Assembly (NCBI RefSeq): GCF_044872765.1
Contig: NZ_CP085253.1
Span: 806,001-870,000 of the forward strand
DNA length: 64,000 bases
DNA from: Micrococcus sp023147585
GTDB lineage: Bacteria; Actinomycetota; Actinomycetes; Actinomycetales; Micrococcaceae
Direction: 5' to 3'
The notes beneath the pieces are model-generated. The model saw only the letters and a program-made list of their open reading frames with translations. It made no database searches and was not told the origin of the DNA. A program made the position numbers and the translations under genes. Below, piece by piece: positions 37,609-46,444 of the stretch. Positions within the stretch are counted from its first letter, which is position 1, and each line of letters starts with the position of its first letter.

Positions 37609-38547
37609 ATGGCGCACGACGACGGGGACCACCGCACCGCGTATGAGGTCCTGGGCGTGCCCCGGGCCGCCACGGAGGAGGCGGTCCGCCGCGCCTACCG
37701 CCGCGCGGCCCGGCAGACCCATCCCGACGTCGGCGGGGACCCCGCGGCCTTCCGCGCGCTCACGAGGGCATGGGAGACCCTGGGGGACCCCGAGGCCCGC
37801 CGGCGGTATGACCTGTCCCTCCCGACGGACCCCGCGCGGGGCGCCGCCGGGCCGGGGGCGGGAGCACCGTCCGCGCGCGCGGCCGAACGGCCCGGCGCGA
37901 CGCCCGTCCGCTACGACCCGCCGCCGGGCGAGGCGTCCGCGGACCTGGCCGTGCTGGACCTGGCCCGATCGAGCCAGCGCGTGCACGGCGCGCCCCGGCC
38001 CCGGGGCCTCCTGCCGGACGAGCACCGCGTGCTGCGTCAGGCCCGGACCCTGGACCTGCTGATGCGCCACGTCCTCGACGCGCTGCCGGCCGCGCGCATC
38101 CTGACGGGCCTGCGCCTGGCCGGCCGCTGGGGCCGGCCCCTGGACGTGGACCACGCGGTGCTCTGCGGGCACCGCCTGGCGCTGATCGGATCGGTCCAGG
38201 TGCCGGACGGCGTCTACACGTGGGACGGCACGGACCTGCGGGCCGGGACCCGCCCCGTCGCGCCGCCGCTGCTGAGGCCGGCCATGATGGCGTGGCAGCA
38301 CGCCCTGCCGCACGTCACCGTGGGCGGCTTCGTGCTCGTCATGACGGACCGGGACGCCATGCACACGCCCGTGATCCGGCACGCCCGCGGCGCGGACGAC
38401 CCCGCCGCGCAGGAGGACCTCCTCACCGAGCCGCCGGCCGCGGGCAAGACGTTCCTGCGGGACCTGCTGCTCTTCCTCGGCTCGGGCGAGCACCGCGACC
38501 TCGTGGACCGCCGGGTCCTCGGCGCGCTCGTCGCCCGGCTGCACTGA
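37609..38547 (+). CDS. J-domain (DnaJ-like) protein
   Basis: The 312-residue protein has an N-terminal J domain (about 8-72) with the HPD motif at 38-40 (RQTHPDVGGD) that would stimulate an Hsp70 ATPase. There is no Gly/Phe or zinc-finger region, so it is a type III J protein. The remaining 200 residues form an unrecognised domain (HRVLRQARTLDLLMRHVLDAL to LLLFLGSGEHRDLVDRRVLG) seen to my knowledge only in actinobacterial hypothetical proteins. It is divergent from the K+ channel genes. Confidence 0.85.
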   Translation: MAHDDGDHRTAYEVLGVPRAATEEAVRRAYRRAARQTHPDVGGDPAAFRALTRAWETLGDPEARRRYDLSLPTDPARGAAGPGAGAPSARAAERPGATPVRYDPPPGEASADLAVLDLARSSQRVHGAPRPRGLLPDEHRVLRQARTLDLLMRHVLDALPAARILTGLRLAGRWGRPLDVDHAVLCGHRLALIGSVQVPDGVYTWDGTDLRAGTRPVAPPLLRPAMMAWQHALPHVTVGGFVLVMTDRDAMHTPVIRHARGADDPAAQEDLLTEPPAAGKTFLRDLLLFLGSGEHRDLVDRRVLGALVARLH

Positions 38548-38560
38548 CCGGGCCCGGCAC

Positions 38561-38566
38561 TACCAT
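38561..38566 (+). promoter_or_regulatory. -10 element TACCAT, leaderless trmL
   Basis: TACCAT lies 6 nt before the GTG at 38573. The gene follows the J-domain gene by 25 bp but could be transcribed separately. Confidence 0.4.
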
Positions 38567-38572
38567 GGGCGG

Positions 38573-39136
38573 GTGCCCGATCTCCCCGCGTCCGCGCCCC
38601 TCAACCCCCATGCCGCAGCGGAGCGGGGCCCCGCTCCCGGCACGCCCGGGTTCCGGATCCTCCTGCACTCCCCGGAGATCCCCGGCAACACGGGCAACGC
38701 GATCCGGCTCGCCGCCATCACGGGTGCGGAGCTCCACCTCGTGGAGCCGCTCGGCTTCGGCTTCGAGGACGCCCACCTGCGCAGGGCGGGCCTGGACTAC
38801 CACGACCTCGCCGTCGTGACCGTGCACCCGGACCTCGAGGCGGCGTTCGCCGCGCTGGGCCCCGCGCGGGTCTTCGCGTTCACGGCCCGGGGCGGCGTGC
38901 GCCACGACGAGGTGGCCTACGAGGCGGGGGACGTGCTGATGTTCGGGCGCGAGTCCACCGGACTCGACGCGGAGGTGCTGGCCCACCCGCGGGTCACCGC
39001 CGCGGTCCGCCTGCCGATGCAGCCGTCCCGGCGCTCCCTGAACCTGGCCAACGCCGTCTCGGTCGCCGTGTTCGAGGCGTGGCGGCAGCACGGCTTCGCG
39101 GGCTCCGCGGCCCCGGACGGCGATTCCCTACACTGA
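38573..39136 (+). CDS. trmL: tRNA (cytidine/uridine(34)-2'-O)-methyltransferase
   Basis: This 187-residue SPOUT methylase has the TrmL motifs: ILLHSPEIPGNTGNAIRLAA, LHLVEPLGFGFEDAHLRRAGLDY, MFGRESTGLDAEVL and RSLNLANAVSVAVFEAW. It methylates the wobble ribose of tRNA-Leu species. The first 25 residues are a non-conserved extension. The GTG start is supported by the TACCAT -10. The stop region overlaps a TACACT element that may drive the next gene. Confidence 0.94.
   Translation: MPDLPASAPLNPHAAAERGPAPGTPGFRILLHSPEIPGNTGNAIRLAAITGAELHLVEPLGFGFEDAHLRRAGLDYHDLAVVTVHPDLEAAFAALGPARVFAFTARGGVRHDEVAYEAGDVLMFGRESTGLDAEVLAHPRVTAAVRLPMQPSRRSLNLANAVSVAVFEAWRQHGFAGSAAPDGDSLH
39129..39134 (+). promoter_or_regulatory. 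-10 element TACACT before sigma/anti-sigma fusion gene
   Basis: TACACT overlaps the trmL stop codon and lies 9 nt before the ATG at 39144, leaving at most a very short leader that includes GAGG. Confidence 0.4.
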
Positions 39137-39143
39137 GGTCACC

Positions 39144-40604
39144 ATGGACACGACTGACGCGCACGAGACCCCCGCCCCCGCGCTCGAGGAGCAGGGCGGG
39201 CGCTCGCCCTCCGACCCGCTCACGGTGGACGCCCTGCTGCGTCAGAGCGCCCGGGGGGACCGCGCGTCCTTCTCCGCGTTCTACGACGCGACCGTGCCGT
39301 GGGTGCACGGGATGGCGGCGGCCATGTTCCGCTCCCCGCGGGACGCGGCCGAGGCGACGCTGCAGACCTACCTCGCCGCGTGGGAGGCGGCCCCCGAGGC
39401 CGAGCTGGACCTGAGCGAGAAGGACGACGCCGCCCACCGCGAGCGCCTCGTGTTCGCGTGGCTGGAGGTGCTGGCCCACCGTGTGATGACCGGACTGCTG
39501 CGAGAGGAGGCGGAGCCCGGTCGGGGCCGCCTCCCCGACGGCGCCGGGCCGGCCGCCTCCGACCGTCACGCACCTCCGGAGGACCTCAGCGGGCGGGTCG
39601 ATCCCGCCGCCTTCGAGGCCGTCCGCGGTGCGTGGCTCGGCGGCCTGACCGACGCCCAGCTCGCCGAGCGACTGGGCCTTCCGCGCGACACGGCCCGCAC
39701 CCTGGTGCGCAACGGCGTCCGCCAGCTCACAGCCGCGCACCGCACGCTGGCCCGCGGACTCGACCAGCCCGCCGACGCGGACGCGGCCCGGACGACCGAC
39801 GTCCCCCTCGGCGCCACCACCGCCGAGGACCTCGAGGCCGGCCGCGGCGCCCAGCTGGCGGACCTGGCCGCCCTCCATGCCCTGAGCCCCGAGGACCACG
39901 CCGCGGCCGTCGACGCCGTGCGCCGCCGCGGCGGCGGTGACCTGGCGGTGTGGCGATCGCGCGTGGACGGCGCCCGCCGCGCCGTGACATGGGCCTTCCG
40001 CGGCGTCGTGGCGGAGCCGCCCTCGGCCCTGCTGGACGACCTGCTCCACCGCCTGCCCGCTCCGGCCGCGGAGGACGCGGCCGGCAGGCCCGTCCGTCCG
40101 CCCCGGGACCGGCGGCGACCGCTGAAGATCGCGCTGCTGGCCCTCCTGACGCTGCTCGTGGTGGCCGCGGGCGCGTGGGTGGCCTGGGACCAGTTCTCCC
40201 GTCCCGGGATCGTGCACCGTGTGGAGTCGGCCCAGGACCTCTACACCACGTCCACGTATCCGGGGCGCCAGGGCGGGACGCTCCAGGCGTTCCTCTCCCC
40301 GGATCAGAACAGCGGGTTCGTCACCGTCAACGGCATGCCCCGGCTTCCCGAGGGCAGGGCCTACCAGGTGTGGCTCTACCCGAAGGACGGCTCGGCCCCC
40401 TCCTCGCTCGGGCAGTACGGCTCCGGCGACTTCGGGGACCCGCTGGCGTTCCGCGGTCTGGACCGGTTCGCCGCGCTCTCCCTCACCGAGGAGGCGGACG
40501 ACTCTCCCGCCGTCCCCACCTCGAAGCCCCTCGTCAGCATCAGCCTGGACCCCGGCTCGCACACCGGGCCCCAGTACGGCGGACGCCCCTCCGGCCACGG
40601 CTGA
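39144..40604 (+). CDS. ECF sigma factor fused to RskA-type anti-sigma domain
   Basis: One 486-residue frame contains both halves of a regulatory pair. Residues 30-85 resemble sigma region 2 (LLRQSARGDRASFSAFYDAT, then helices to TYLAAWEAAP), and 155-203 resemble region 4 with an HTH (GGLTDAQLAERLGLPRDTAR). From 236, LADLAALHALSPEDHAAAV matches the N-terminus of RskA-type anti-sigma factors. A helix at 328-348 crosses the membrane, and 375-480 is the outer RskA domain (AFLSPDQNSGFVTVNGMPRL, YQVWLYPKDG). The region 2 sequence is diverged. The sigma part would be membrane-tethered and perhaps released by proteolysis; this is an inference. Confidence 0.82.
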   Translation: MDTTDAHETPAPALEEQGGRSPSDPLTVDALLRQSARGDRASFSAFYDATVPWVHGMAAAMFRSPRDAAEATLQTYLAAWEAAPEAELDLSEKDDAAHRERLVFAWLEVLAHRVMTGLLREEAEPGRGRLPDGAGPAASDRHAPPEDLSGRVDPAAFEAVRGAWLGGLTDAQLAERLGLPRDTARTLVRNGVRQLTAAHRTLARGLDQPADADAARTTDVPLGATTAEDLEAGRGAQLADLAALHALSPEDHAAAVDAVRRRGGGDLAVWRSRVDGARRAVTWAFRGVVAEPPSALLDDLLHRLPAPAAEDAAGRPVRPPRDRRRPLKIALLALLTLLVVAAGAWVAWDQFSRPGIVHRVESAQDLYTTSTYPGRQGGTLQAFLSPDQNSGFVTVNGMPRLPEGRAYQVWLYPKDGSAPSSLGQYGSGDFGDPLAFRGLDRFAALSLTEEADDSPAVPTSKPLVSISLDPGSHTGPQYGGRPSGHG

Positions 40605-40626
40605 GACGCACCGACCCGCATCGATC

Positions 40627-40657
40627 GCGGCCCCCGCTCCTCTCGGGCGGGGGCCGC
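40627..40657. terminator. Bidirectional terminator
   Basis: GCGGCCCCCGC (40627-40637) pairs perfectly with GCGGGGGCCGC (40647-40657) around a 9-nt loop, between convergent genes. Confidence 0.7.
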
Positions 40658-40662
40658 GGCCG

Positions 40663-41463
40663 TCAGAAGCCGGCGATCGTGCCGGGGCCGTTGACGGTGA
40701 CGAGGTGGAAGGCCTCGGCCGAGCCCGCGGGGCCGGCCGGGCCCGCGGCGGCACGGTGGTTCTCCGCCAGCATCCCCCGCACGTGCCGGCGCATCCCCTC
40801 CAGGTCCGGGTGCTGGGAGAGGTGCGCGTCGAGGGCGCGCAGCTTCACGTCCTCCAGCCCCGTGACGTCCACGGCGAGGTTCCTCCGCTCGGCGGGCGCC
40901 GTGTAGAGCATCAGGTGGCGGATGCGGAACGCCTCGAGGCCGGCCTCGGCCAGCTCCGGGTAGCCGTACGGATTCTCCACGGCGGGGTACGCCGCGCGGA
41001 CCACCGCCTCCCCGCACGCGAGATGGTCGGGATGGGCGGCCTGCATGCGCTCCCAGTCCCGCTCGGGGTGCGGGGAGAGGACGACGTCGGGGCGCACCTC
41101 GCGCATGAGGCGCACGAGCGCCCTGCGGACCCGGTGGTCCGGCTCGAGGTGGCCGTCCCGCTCCCCCAGGAACCGCACGTCCTCCACGCCGATCGCGGCG
41201 GCGGCCGCGCGCTGCTCGGCATGCCGGCGGGCCGTCATGGCCTCGGGCCCCGCGGAGTCGAAGCCGCCGGCGTCGCCGTCGGTCACCACGCACAGGACGA
41301 CGCGCAGCCCGGCCGCGCAGAAGCCCGCCAGGGTCGCCGCGGCGCCGAAGTCGAGGTCGTCCGGGTGGGCGCCCACGGCGAGGACGGTGCGCCAGCCGTG
41401 CTGCCGGGCGAGCGCCGCGGGGGTGACCAGGGCGGTCGCGGCCGCGTTCGTCGCGGGCGTCAC
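40663..41463 (-). CDS. PIG-L family deacetylase
   Basis: The 266-residue protein has the zinc motif AHPDD at 32-36 and the third ligand in HPDHLACGEAV. LSPHPERDWERMQAAHPDH and HRVRRALVRLMREVRPDVV are further family blocks. PIG-L/LmbE proteins deacetylate N-acetylglucosamine derivatives; MshB and Mca of mycothiol metabolism are the best known in Actinomycetota. This one cannot be assigned to either with certainty. The GTG at 41463 overlaps the stop of the HtrA-like gene (GTGA), an odd functional coupling. Confidence 0.9.
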   Translation of the reverse strand: MTPATNAAATALVTPAALARQHGWRTVLAVGAHPDDLDFGAAATLAGFCAAGLRVVLCVVTDGDAGGFDSAGPEAMTARRHAEQRAAAAAIGVEDVRFLGERDGHLEPDHRVRRALVRLMREVRPDVVLSPHPERDWERMQAAHPDHLACGEAVVRAAYPAVENPYGYPELAEAGLEAFRIRHLMLYTAPAERRNLAVDVTGLEDVKLRALDAHLSQHPDLEGMRRHVRGMLAENHRAAAGPAGPAGSAEAFHLVTVNGPGTIAGF

Positions 41464-42977
41464 GCGGCGCCCCCGTCCGCGAAGGTGACGTCCGCGGTCC
41501 TCTCCTCGCCGCCACGGCGGTAGTGCACGGTGGCGGTGTCGCCCACGCGCTGCTCACGGACGACGGCGGTGAGGGACTGCGCGTCGGAGACGGCGCGCTC
41601 CCCCACGGCGGTGATGACGTCGCCGGACTCCAGCCCCGCCGTCGCGGCCGCGGAGTCGGCGACGACGTCGCGCACCCGCGCGCCGGCGCTGAACACGGCC
41701 GCCGAGTCCTCCGATCCGCCCTTGGCCTGCGCAGGCTCGGGGGTGACGCTCACGCCGAGCATGCCGTGGGTGGCCTCGCCGTCCTCGATCAGGTCCTGCG
41801 CGATCCGGTGCGCGTAGTCCACCGGGATGGCGAAGCCCACGCCGATGTTGCCGGCCTCCCCGGAGCCACCGGCGCCGCCCGCGGAGGCGATCGCCACGTT
41901 CACCCCCACGAGGCGGCCCTGGGCGTCCACGAGGGCGCCACCGGAGTTGCCCGGGTTGATGGCCGCGTCGGTCTGCACCACGTTGATGTACACCTCGCCG
42001 TGCTGGGCCTGCTGCGCGGAGTTCGGCAGCTCGAACCGGAAGCGCTCCGAGCCGGGTGCGCCGGCGGCGGCGTCCTGCTTCGGGGCCTCCGAGGAGGCGA
42101 CCGCGATCGTGCGGTCCAGCGTGGAGATGATGCCGTCCGTCACCGTGTTCGGCAGGCCCAGGGGCGCGCCGATCGCGATCGCGTCGTCGCCCACCTTCAG
42201 GTCCTTCGAGGAGCCGAGCTCGATGGGGGTGAGCCCCTCGGCGTCGATCTTCAGCACCGCGAGGTCGGAGAGCGGGTCCGTCCCCACCACCGTGGCGGCG
42301 TACACCGTGCCGTCCGAGGTGCGGACCGTGAGGGACGGGTCGGCCGCCTGCCCGCCCAGGGTCACCACGTGGGTGTTGGTCAGGATGTGGCCCTCGGCGT
42401 CGAGGATCGAGCCGGAGCCGGACCCAGAGCCCTGGGGCGAGGTCGCGGAGATCGTCACGACGGAGGGCAGCGCCTTCCCGGCGGCCTGCCCCACCGCGGT
42501 GGCCCCCGTGGGCGGGACGGAGCCGCCGGGCGTCGCGCCGGCCTGGGCCTGCTCTCCCTGCCCCGCACCGCCCTGGCCCTCCTGGGCGGTGCCGGCGACG
42601 GCGGCCGGGGCGTCGTCCGCGAGGCGGCTCACGCCGGCGCCCACGCCGCCGCCCACGAGCCCGGCGGCCAGCACGGCCGCGGCGAGCGCGCCCACGCCCA
42701 CGCGGCGCGCCGGACGCACGGCCGCCGCGCCGGAGCGCGTGCCGGCTTCAGGCTCATGATGGGGGGTGGCACCCTGGTGGAGGGTCGCGTCCTGGAGGGG
42801 GGCGGTCTGCGGCCCCCGCGTGGTCTCGTCCACGGCGTCCTGCCTCTGCTGCTCGTTGCCTGGAGGCCCGGTGCGGGCCACGCTCTGCGAGCGGACCCGG
42901 GCCCTCCGCGCGTCGGTCCTGCCCCGGCGGCGCCCCCATCGTTCCCCCTCCGCCTGGACGTGTCCTGAACGTCTCAT
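41460..42977 (-). CDS. HtrA/PepD-like serine protease with PDZ domain
   Basis: The protein is membrane-anchored, about 457-505 residues depending on start. A basic N-terminus precedes the helix VGVGALAAAVLAAGLVGGGV. The trypsin-like domain has the triad His in ILTNTHVV, Asp in DPLSDLAVLKI and Ser in NPGNSGGALV. A C-terminal PDZ domain (ARVRDVVADSAAATAGLESG) follows. It degrades or refolds envelope proteins under stress. The ATG at 42977 keeps a GC-biased reading but lacks a ribosome site; a GTG at 42833 is a serious alternative. It is divergent from the TPM gene. Confidence 0.88.
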   Translation of the reverse strand: MRRSGHVQAEGERWGRRRGRTDARRARVRSQSVARTGPPGNEQQRQDAVDETTRGPQTAPLQDATLHQGATPHHEPEAGTRSGAAAVRPARRVGVGALAAAVLAAGLVGGGVGAGVSRLADDAPAAVAGTAQEGQGGAGQGEQAQAGATPGGSVPPTGATAVGQAAGKALPSVVTISATSPQGSGSGSGSILDAEGHILTNTHVVTLGGQAADPSLTVRTSDGTVYAATVVGTDPLSDLAVLKIDAEGLTPIELGSSKDLKVGDDAIAIGAPLGLPNTVTDGIISTLDRTIAVASSEAPKQDAAAGAPGSERFRFELPNSAQQAQHGEVYINVVQTDAAINPGNSGGALVDAQGRLVGVNVAIASAGGAGGSGEAGNIGVGFAIPVDYAHRIAQDLIEDGEATHGMLGVSVTPEPAQAKGGSEDSAAVFSAGARVRDVVADSAAATAGLESGDVITAVGERAVSDAQSLTAVVREQRVGDTATVHYRRGGEERTADVTFADGGAA

Positions 42978-43040
42978 CCACATGCGGGACGAAGCAGGGC
43001 GGGGCGGACGGGACCCCTGGTTCCCCCGCCGGGCGGCCCC

Positions 43041-43046
43041 TACACT
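43041..43046 (+). promoter_or_regulatory. -10 element of TPM gene (TACACT)
   Basis: TACACT lies 72 nt before the ATG at 43119, leaving a leader with a GAAGGAG ribosome site. No good -35 is visible. Confidence 0.45.
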
Positions 43047-43118
43047 CGAGCGCAGGTTCCCCCGGGCGCCGCCCTCCTGGCGGCGTCCGCTCCGCACGCC
43101 CACCGAAGGAGCGCCTGC

Positions 43119-45302
43119 ATGGCCATCCCCGCCCCCACCACGCACGTCGGCCGGCTCAGCCGCGCCGTGACCGCGGGAGGCGTGGGCCTCGGCCTCGCCG
43201 CGCTGGCGGCGCCCGCCGCCCACGCCGTGGTGGCCGTGCCGCCGGGCGTGCAGGTGGTGGACGAGGCGGGCGTCCTCTCCTCCTCCGAGGAGCAGCGCCT
43301 CACGCAGGACATCCAGCAGATGCGCCGCGAGACCGGTCAGAACCTCTACGTGGTGTACGTGGACCAGTTCGGCGTCGGGGGCTCCCAGGGAGTGGTGGAG
43401 GACGTCAATGCGTCCCGCCCCCTGGGCTCGAATGACCAGGTGCTGGCGATCGCGGTGGAGGAGGGCCTCTACGGCTTCGACGCCGGCAGCGCCCTCAACC
43501 GGATGCAGGGGGACATCACCTCGGCGTACATCGGTCCCGCCCTGCCGACGTCGGACCCGGCCGACTGGCTCGCCCCGGCCGAGGCCGCGATCGCGGGCGT
43601 GGACGACGCCGCCGACGGCGCGCTCGACGGCCGGGGGGCCAGCGGCGCGCAGCTCGATCCGGGCGGCCCGCTCCCCGCGGGCGCCGGGGCCGGCGGCGCC
43701 GCCCGGCAGGACTCCGGGCAGCAGGACGCCGCCCCCTCCGACGGCGCGGGCGGCCCGCTGACCGGCCTGCTCGGCGCCGGCGCGGTGGCCGCCGCGGTGG
43801 CCGGCGGCGTCGCGGTGGCCCGGGGCCGCAAGCGCAAGGGCGGGGGCGAGGCCCGCGGCCGCGAGGTCGCGGCCGGTCCCGCTGCCCCGCGCGACCCCCT
43901 GGACGCGCTCCCGGTGGAGGAGCTGCGCACGAAGGCCGGCTCCAAGCTGGTGGCCGCGGACGACGCGATCCGCTCCTCCGAGCAGGAGCTCGGGTTCGCG
44001 ATGGCCTCCTACGGGGAGAAGTCCGTGGGGACGTTCCGCGAGGACCTGGACAAGGCGAAGGAGCACATGCGCGCCTCCTTCCAGCTCCAGCACCAGCTCG
44101 ACGACGAGATCCCGGACACCGAGGCCGACCAGCGCTCGTGGCTCAAGGAGATCATCGCGCGCTGCGACGAGGTCGGCGCGGCGCTGGCCGCCCACGAGAA
44201 GGAGTTCAACTCCCTGCGGGACCTCGAGAACCGCGTGCCCGAGGCGCTCGCGGGCATCGCCGCCAAGGTCCCGGCGGCCGAGGAGCGCGTCCGGCGGGCG
44301 GAGTCCGCGCTCGTCGCCCTGCACGGCTCATACGCCGAGTCCGCCCTCGCCGAGGTCAAGGACAACGCCGCCCAGGCACGCCAGCGCATCGAGTTCGTCC
44401 GCACCGCGGAGGCGAAGGCGAAGGAGGCCTGGAACTCCGGGGATCGCTCCACCGCCGCCCTGGCCGTGCGCGCCGCAGAGGAGTCCCTCGCCCAGGTGGA
44501 CACGCTCACCGCGGCCGTCGACGGTGCGGACCAGTCCCTGCGGACGATGCTGCAGAACGTGCACACCGGCATCGCCCAGTCCGAACAGGACGTGGCCGAG
44601 GCCGAGGCCGTGGTCCGCTCCGGCGCCCACGCCGACCTCGCCGGCCCCGTGGCCGGCATGAAGCAGACCCTCACCACGGTCCGCTCCTCCCTCGCCTCCG
44701 GACGACCTGACCCGCTGGACCTCCTGCGCCGTCTCGAGGCCGCGCACCGACAGCTCGACGTGCCGCTCTCCAGCGTGCGCGACGGCCGCGAGCAGGCCCG
44801 CCAGGCCGCGCAGATGCTCCAGGCGGCGATCGCCCAGGCCCAGGCGCAGATCGACGGGACGGCCTCCTTCATCGGCGCTCGCCGCGGCGCCGTGGGATCC
44901 GAGGCGCGCACCCGGCTCGCGGAGGCGGACCGCGCCCTCCAGACCGCCATGCAGCTGGGCGGCTCCGACCCCGTGACGGCCCTGCAGCACGCGCAGCGCG
45001 CCTCCCAGCTGGCCGACCGCGCGAGCGAGCTCGCGCAGGAGGACGTGAGCGGCTTCGGCTACGGCGGCGGCATGGGCACCATGGGCTACGGCCCCGGCAT
45101 GGGCTACCAGCGCAGCGGCGTCGGCGGCGGCTTCGCGGGCGGACTCGGCGGCGCGCTGCTCGGCGGCATCCTCATGAACTCGATGCTCGGCGGCGGCCAC
45201 CACGACTCGTGGGGCGGCGGCGGCTTCGGCGGATTCGACGGCGGCGGGCTCGGCGGCGGCGACTTCGGCGGCTTCGGCGACATCAGCGGCGGAGGCTTCT
45301 GA
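43119..45302 (+). CDS. Secreted/membrane TPM-domain protein with coiled coil
   Basis: The 727-residue protein has a signal peptide (about 1-34, ending AAPAAHA), a TPM domain (about 38-165: VQVVDEAGVLSSSEEQRLTQ and QNLYVVYVDQFG) and one transmembrane helix (about 215-235). A long Glu/Ala/Arg-rich coiled coil runs from about 265 to 640, and a Gly-rich tail of GGGF/GGG repeats ends the protein. TPM domains occur in proteins linked to membrane stress and photosystem repair. It precedes pspA by 146 bp, and the coiled coil may contact PspA; that is inferred. GAAGGAG precedes the ATG. Confidence 0.9.
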   Translation: MAIPAPTTHVGRLSRAVTAGGVGLGLAALAAPAAHAVVAVPPGVQVVDEAGVLSSSEEQRLTQDIQQMRRETGQNLYVVYVDQFGVGGSQGVVEDVNASRPLGSNDQVLAIAVEEGLYGFDAGSALNRMQGDITSAYIGPALPTSDPADWLAPAEAAIAGVDDAADGALDGRGASGAQLDPGGPLPAGAGAGGAARQDSGQQDAAPSDGAGGPLTGLLGAGAVAAAVAGGVAVARGRKRKGGGEARGREVAAGPAAPRDPLDALPVEELRTKAGSKLVAADDAIRSSEQELGFAMASYGEKSVGTFREDLDKAKEHMRASFQLQHQLDDEIPDTEADQRSWLKEIIARCDEVGAALAAHEKEFNSLRDLENRVPEALAGIAAKVPAAEERVRRAESALVALHGSYAESALAEVKDNAAQARQRIEFVRTAEAKAKEAWNSGDRSTAALAVRAAEESLAQVDTLTAAVDGADQSLRTMLQNVHTGIAQSEQDVAEAEAVVRSGAHADLAGPVAGMKQTLTTVRSSLASGRPDPLDLLRRLEAAHRQLDVPLSSVRDGREQARQAAQMLQAAIAQAQAQIDGTASFIGARRGAVGSEARTRLAEADRALQTAMQLGGSDPVTALQHAQRASQLADRASELAQEDVSGFGYGGGMGTMGYGPGMGYQRSGVGGGFAGGLGGALLGGILMNSMLGGGHHDSWGGGGFGGFDGGGLGGGDFGGFGDISGGGF

Positions 45303-45448
45303 TCGCCCACGACTCCGGCGTCGACGCGCCGGCCCCGGCCCGGTCCTGACCGGCACGGGACCCGTCCGCCCTCGGGCCGGCCGGGACGCACGAACCACCG
45401 CGGGCCGCCGGCCCGCGGGAAGTGGAACACCGACGAAAGGCAGACATC

Positions 45449-46252
45449 ATGGTCAAGCAGTCCATCCTCGGTCGCATCAGCACCCTGGCCAAGGCCAACA
45501 TCAACGCCATGCTCGACAAGGCGGAGGATCCCCAGAAGATGCTGGACCAGATGGTCCGGGACTACACGAACAACATCGCGGAGGCCGAGGCCGCCGTCGC
45601 CCAGACCATCGGCAACCTGCGCATGATCGAGGACGACTACCGCGAGGACCAGGACGCGTCCCGCAGCTGGGGCCAGAAGGCCCTCGCCGCCTCGCAGAAG
45701 GCCGACGACTTCCGCAGCAGCGGCGACACCGCCTCCGCGGACAAGTTCGACAACCTCGCCAAGGTCGCCATCGAGCGTCAGATGGACGCCGAGCGCCAGA
45801 TGAAGTCGGCCGAGCCGACCATCACCTCCCAGCGCGACATCGTGGAGCGGCTCAAGACCGGCCTCGACCAGATGAAGGTCAAGCGCCAGCAGCTGGTCTC
45901 CAAGCGGGACGAGCTCACGGCCCGCGCGAAGTCCGCCCACGCCCAGTCCGCCGTGGCCGACGCCGTGAAGTCCATCGACCTGCTGGACCCCACCTCCGAG
46001 GTCAACCGCTTCGAGGAGAAGGTCCGCCGTGAGGAGGCCCGCGTGCGCGGCCAGCAGGAGCTCGCCTCCTCCTCCCTGGACGCCCAGTTCGAGTCCCTCG
46101 AGGACCTCGGCGAGCAGACCGAGGTCGAGGCGCGCCTCGCTGCCCTCAAGGCCGGCCAGTCGCCCGCCCAGATCGAGTCCTCCGCCGCCGAGGGCCAGAA
46201 CCTCCAGCTGGACTACGCCGAGGACGAGACGGCCACCCGGGCCCAGGCCTGA
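45449..46252 (+). CDS. pspA: Phage shock protein A (PspA/IM30)
   Basis: This 267-residue, almost entirely helical protein is an ESCRT-III-like membrane-stress factor. ILGRISTLAKANINAMLDKAEDP at the N-terminus is the amphipathic/alpha1 region, followed by QKMLDQMVRDYTNNIAEAEA and coiled-coil helices. ATG at 45449 has GAAAGG upstream and starts the conserved MVKQSILGR. It follows the TPM gene and ends with a terminator, so TPM-pspA is probably one unit. Confidence 0.95.
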   Translation: MVKQSILGRISTLAKANINAMLDKAEDPQKMLDQMVRDYTNNIAEAEAAVAQTIGNLRMIEDDYREDQDASRSWGQKALAASQKADDFRSSGDTASADKFDNLAKVAIERQMDAERQMKSAEPTITSQRDIVERLKTGLDQMKVKRQQLVSKRDELTARAKSAHAQSAVADAVKSIDLLDPTSEVNRFEEKVRREEARVRGQQELASSSLDAQFESLEDLGEQTEVEARLAALKAGQSPAQIESSAAEGQNLQLDYAEDETATRAQA

Positions 46253-46303
46253 TCGCCTGCGGGACGACGCCGGCCGCGCCGCGGCCGCGTCCGCCCCTCG
46301 ACG

Positions 46304-46350
46304 ACGGCGACGTCGAGCACCCCTCCCGGGTGCCCGGCGTCGCCGTTTTC
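46304..46350 (+). terminator. Terminator of pspA
   Basis: ACGGCGACG (46304-46312) pairs with CGTCGCCGT (46338-46346) around an inner GCACCC/GGGTGC stem and is followed by a short T4 run. Confidence 0.75.
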
Positions 46351-46444
46351 GCGTCTGCGGGGGCGGATTGCTAGGGTCCCCCAGTCCCCCGCATCCCTCG
46401 GGGGATCCTCGTTCCTCCCTCGCACCCGACAGGGGTACCTCCAC

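Noticed and set aside
42978..44324. In-frame upstream extension of the HtrA-like protease
   Set aside because: It would run antisense through the TPM gene, which has a clear start, signal peptide and ribosome site at 43119.
45040..45302. Short GC-rich repeats suggestive of a repeat array
   Set aside because: They are the codons of the Gly/Phe-rich C-terminal tail of the TPM protein, not a CRISPR or intergenic array. No direct-repeat/spacer structure exists in the window.
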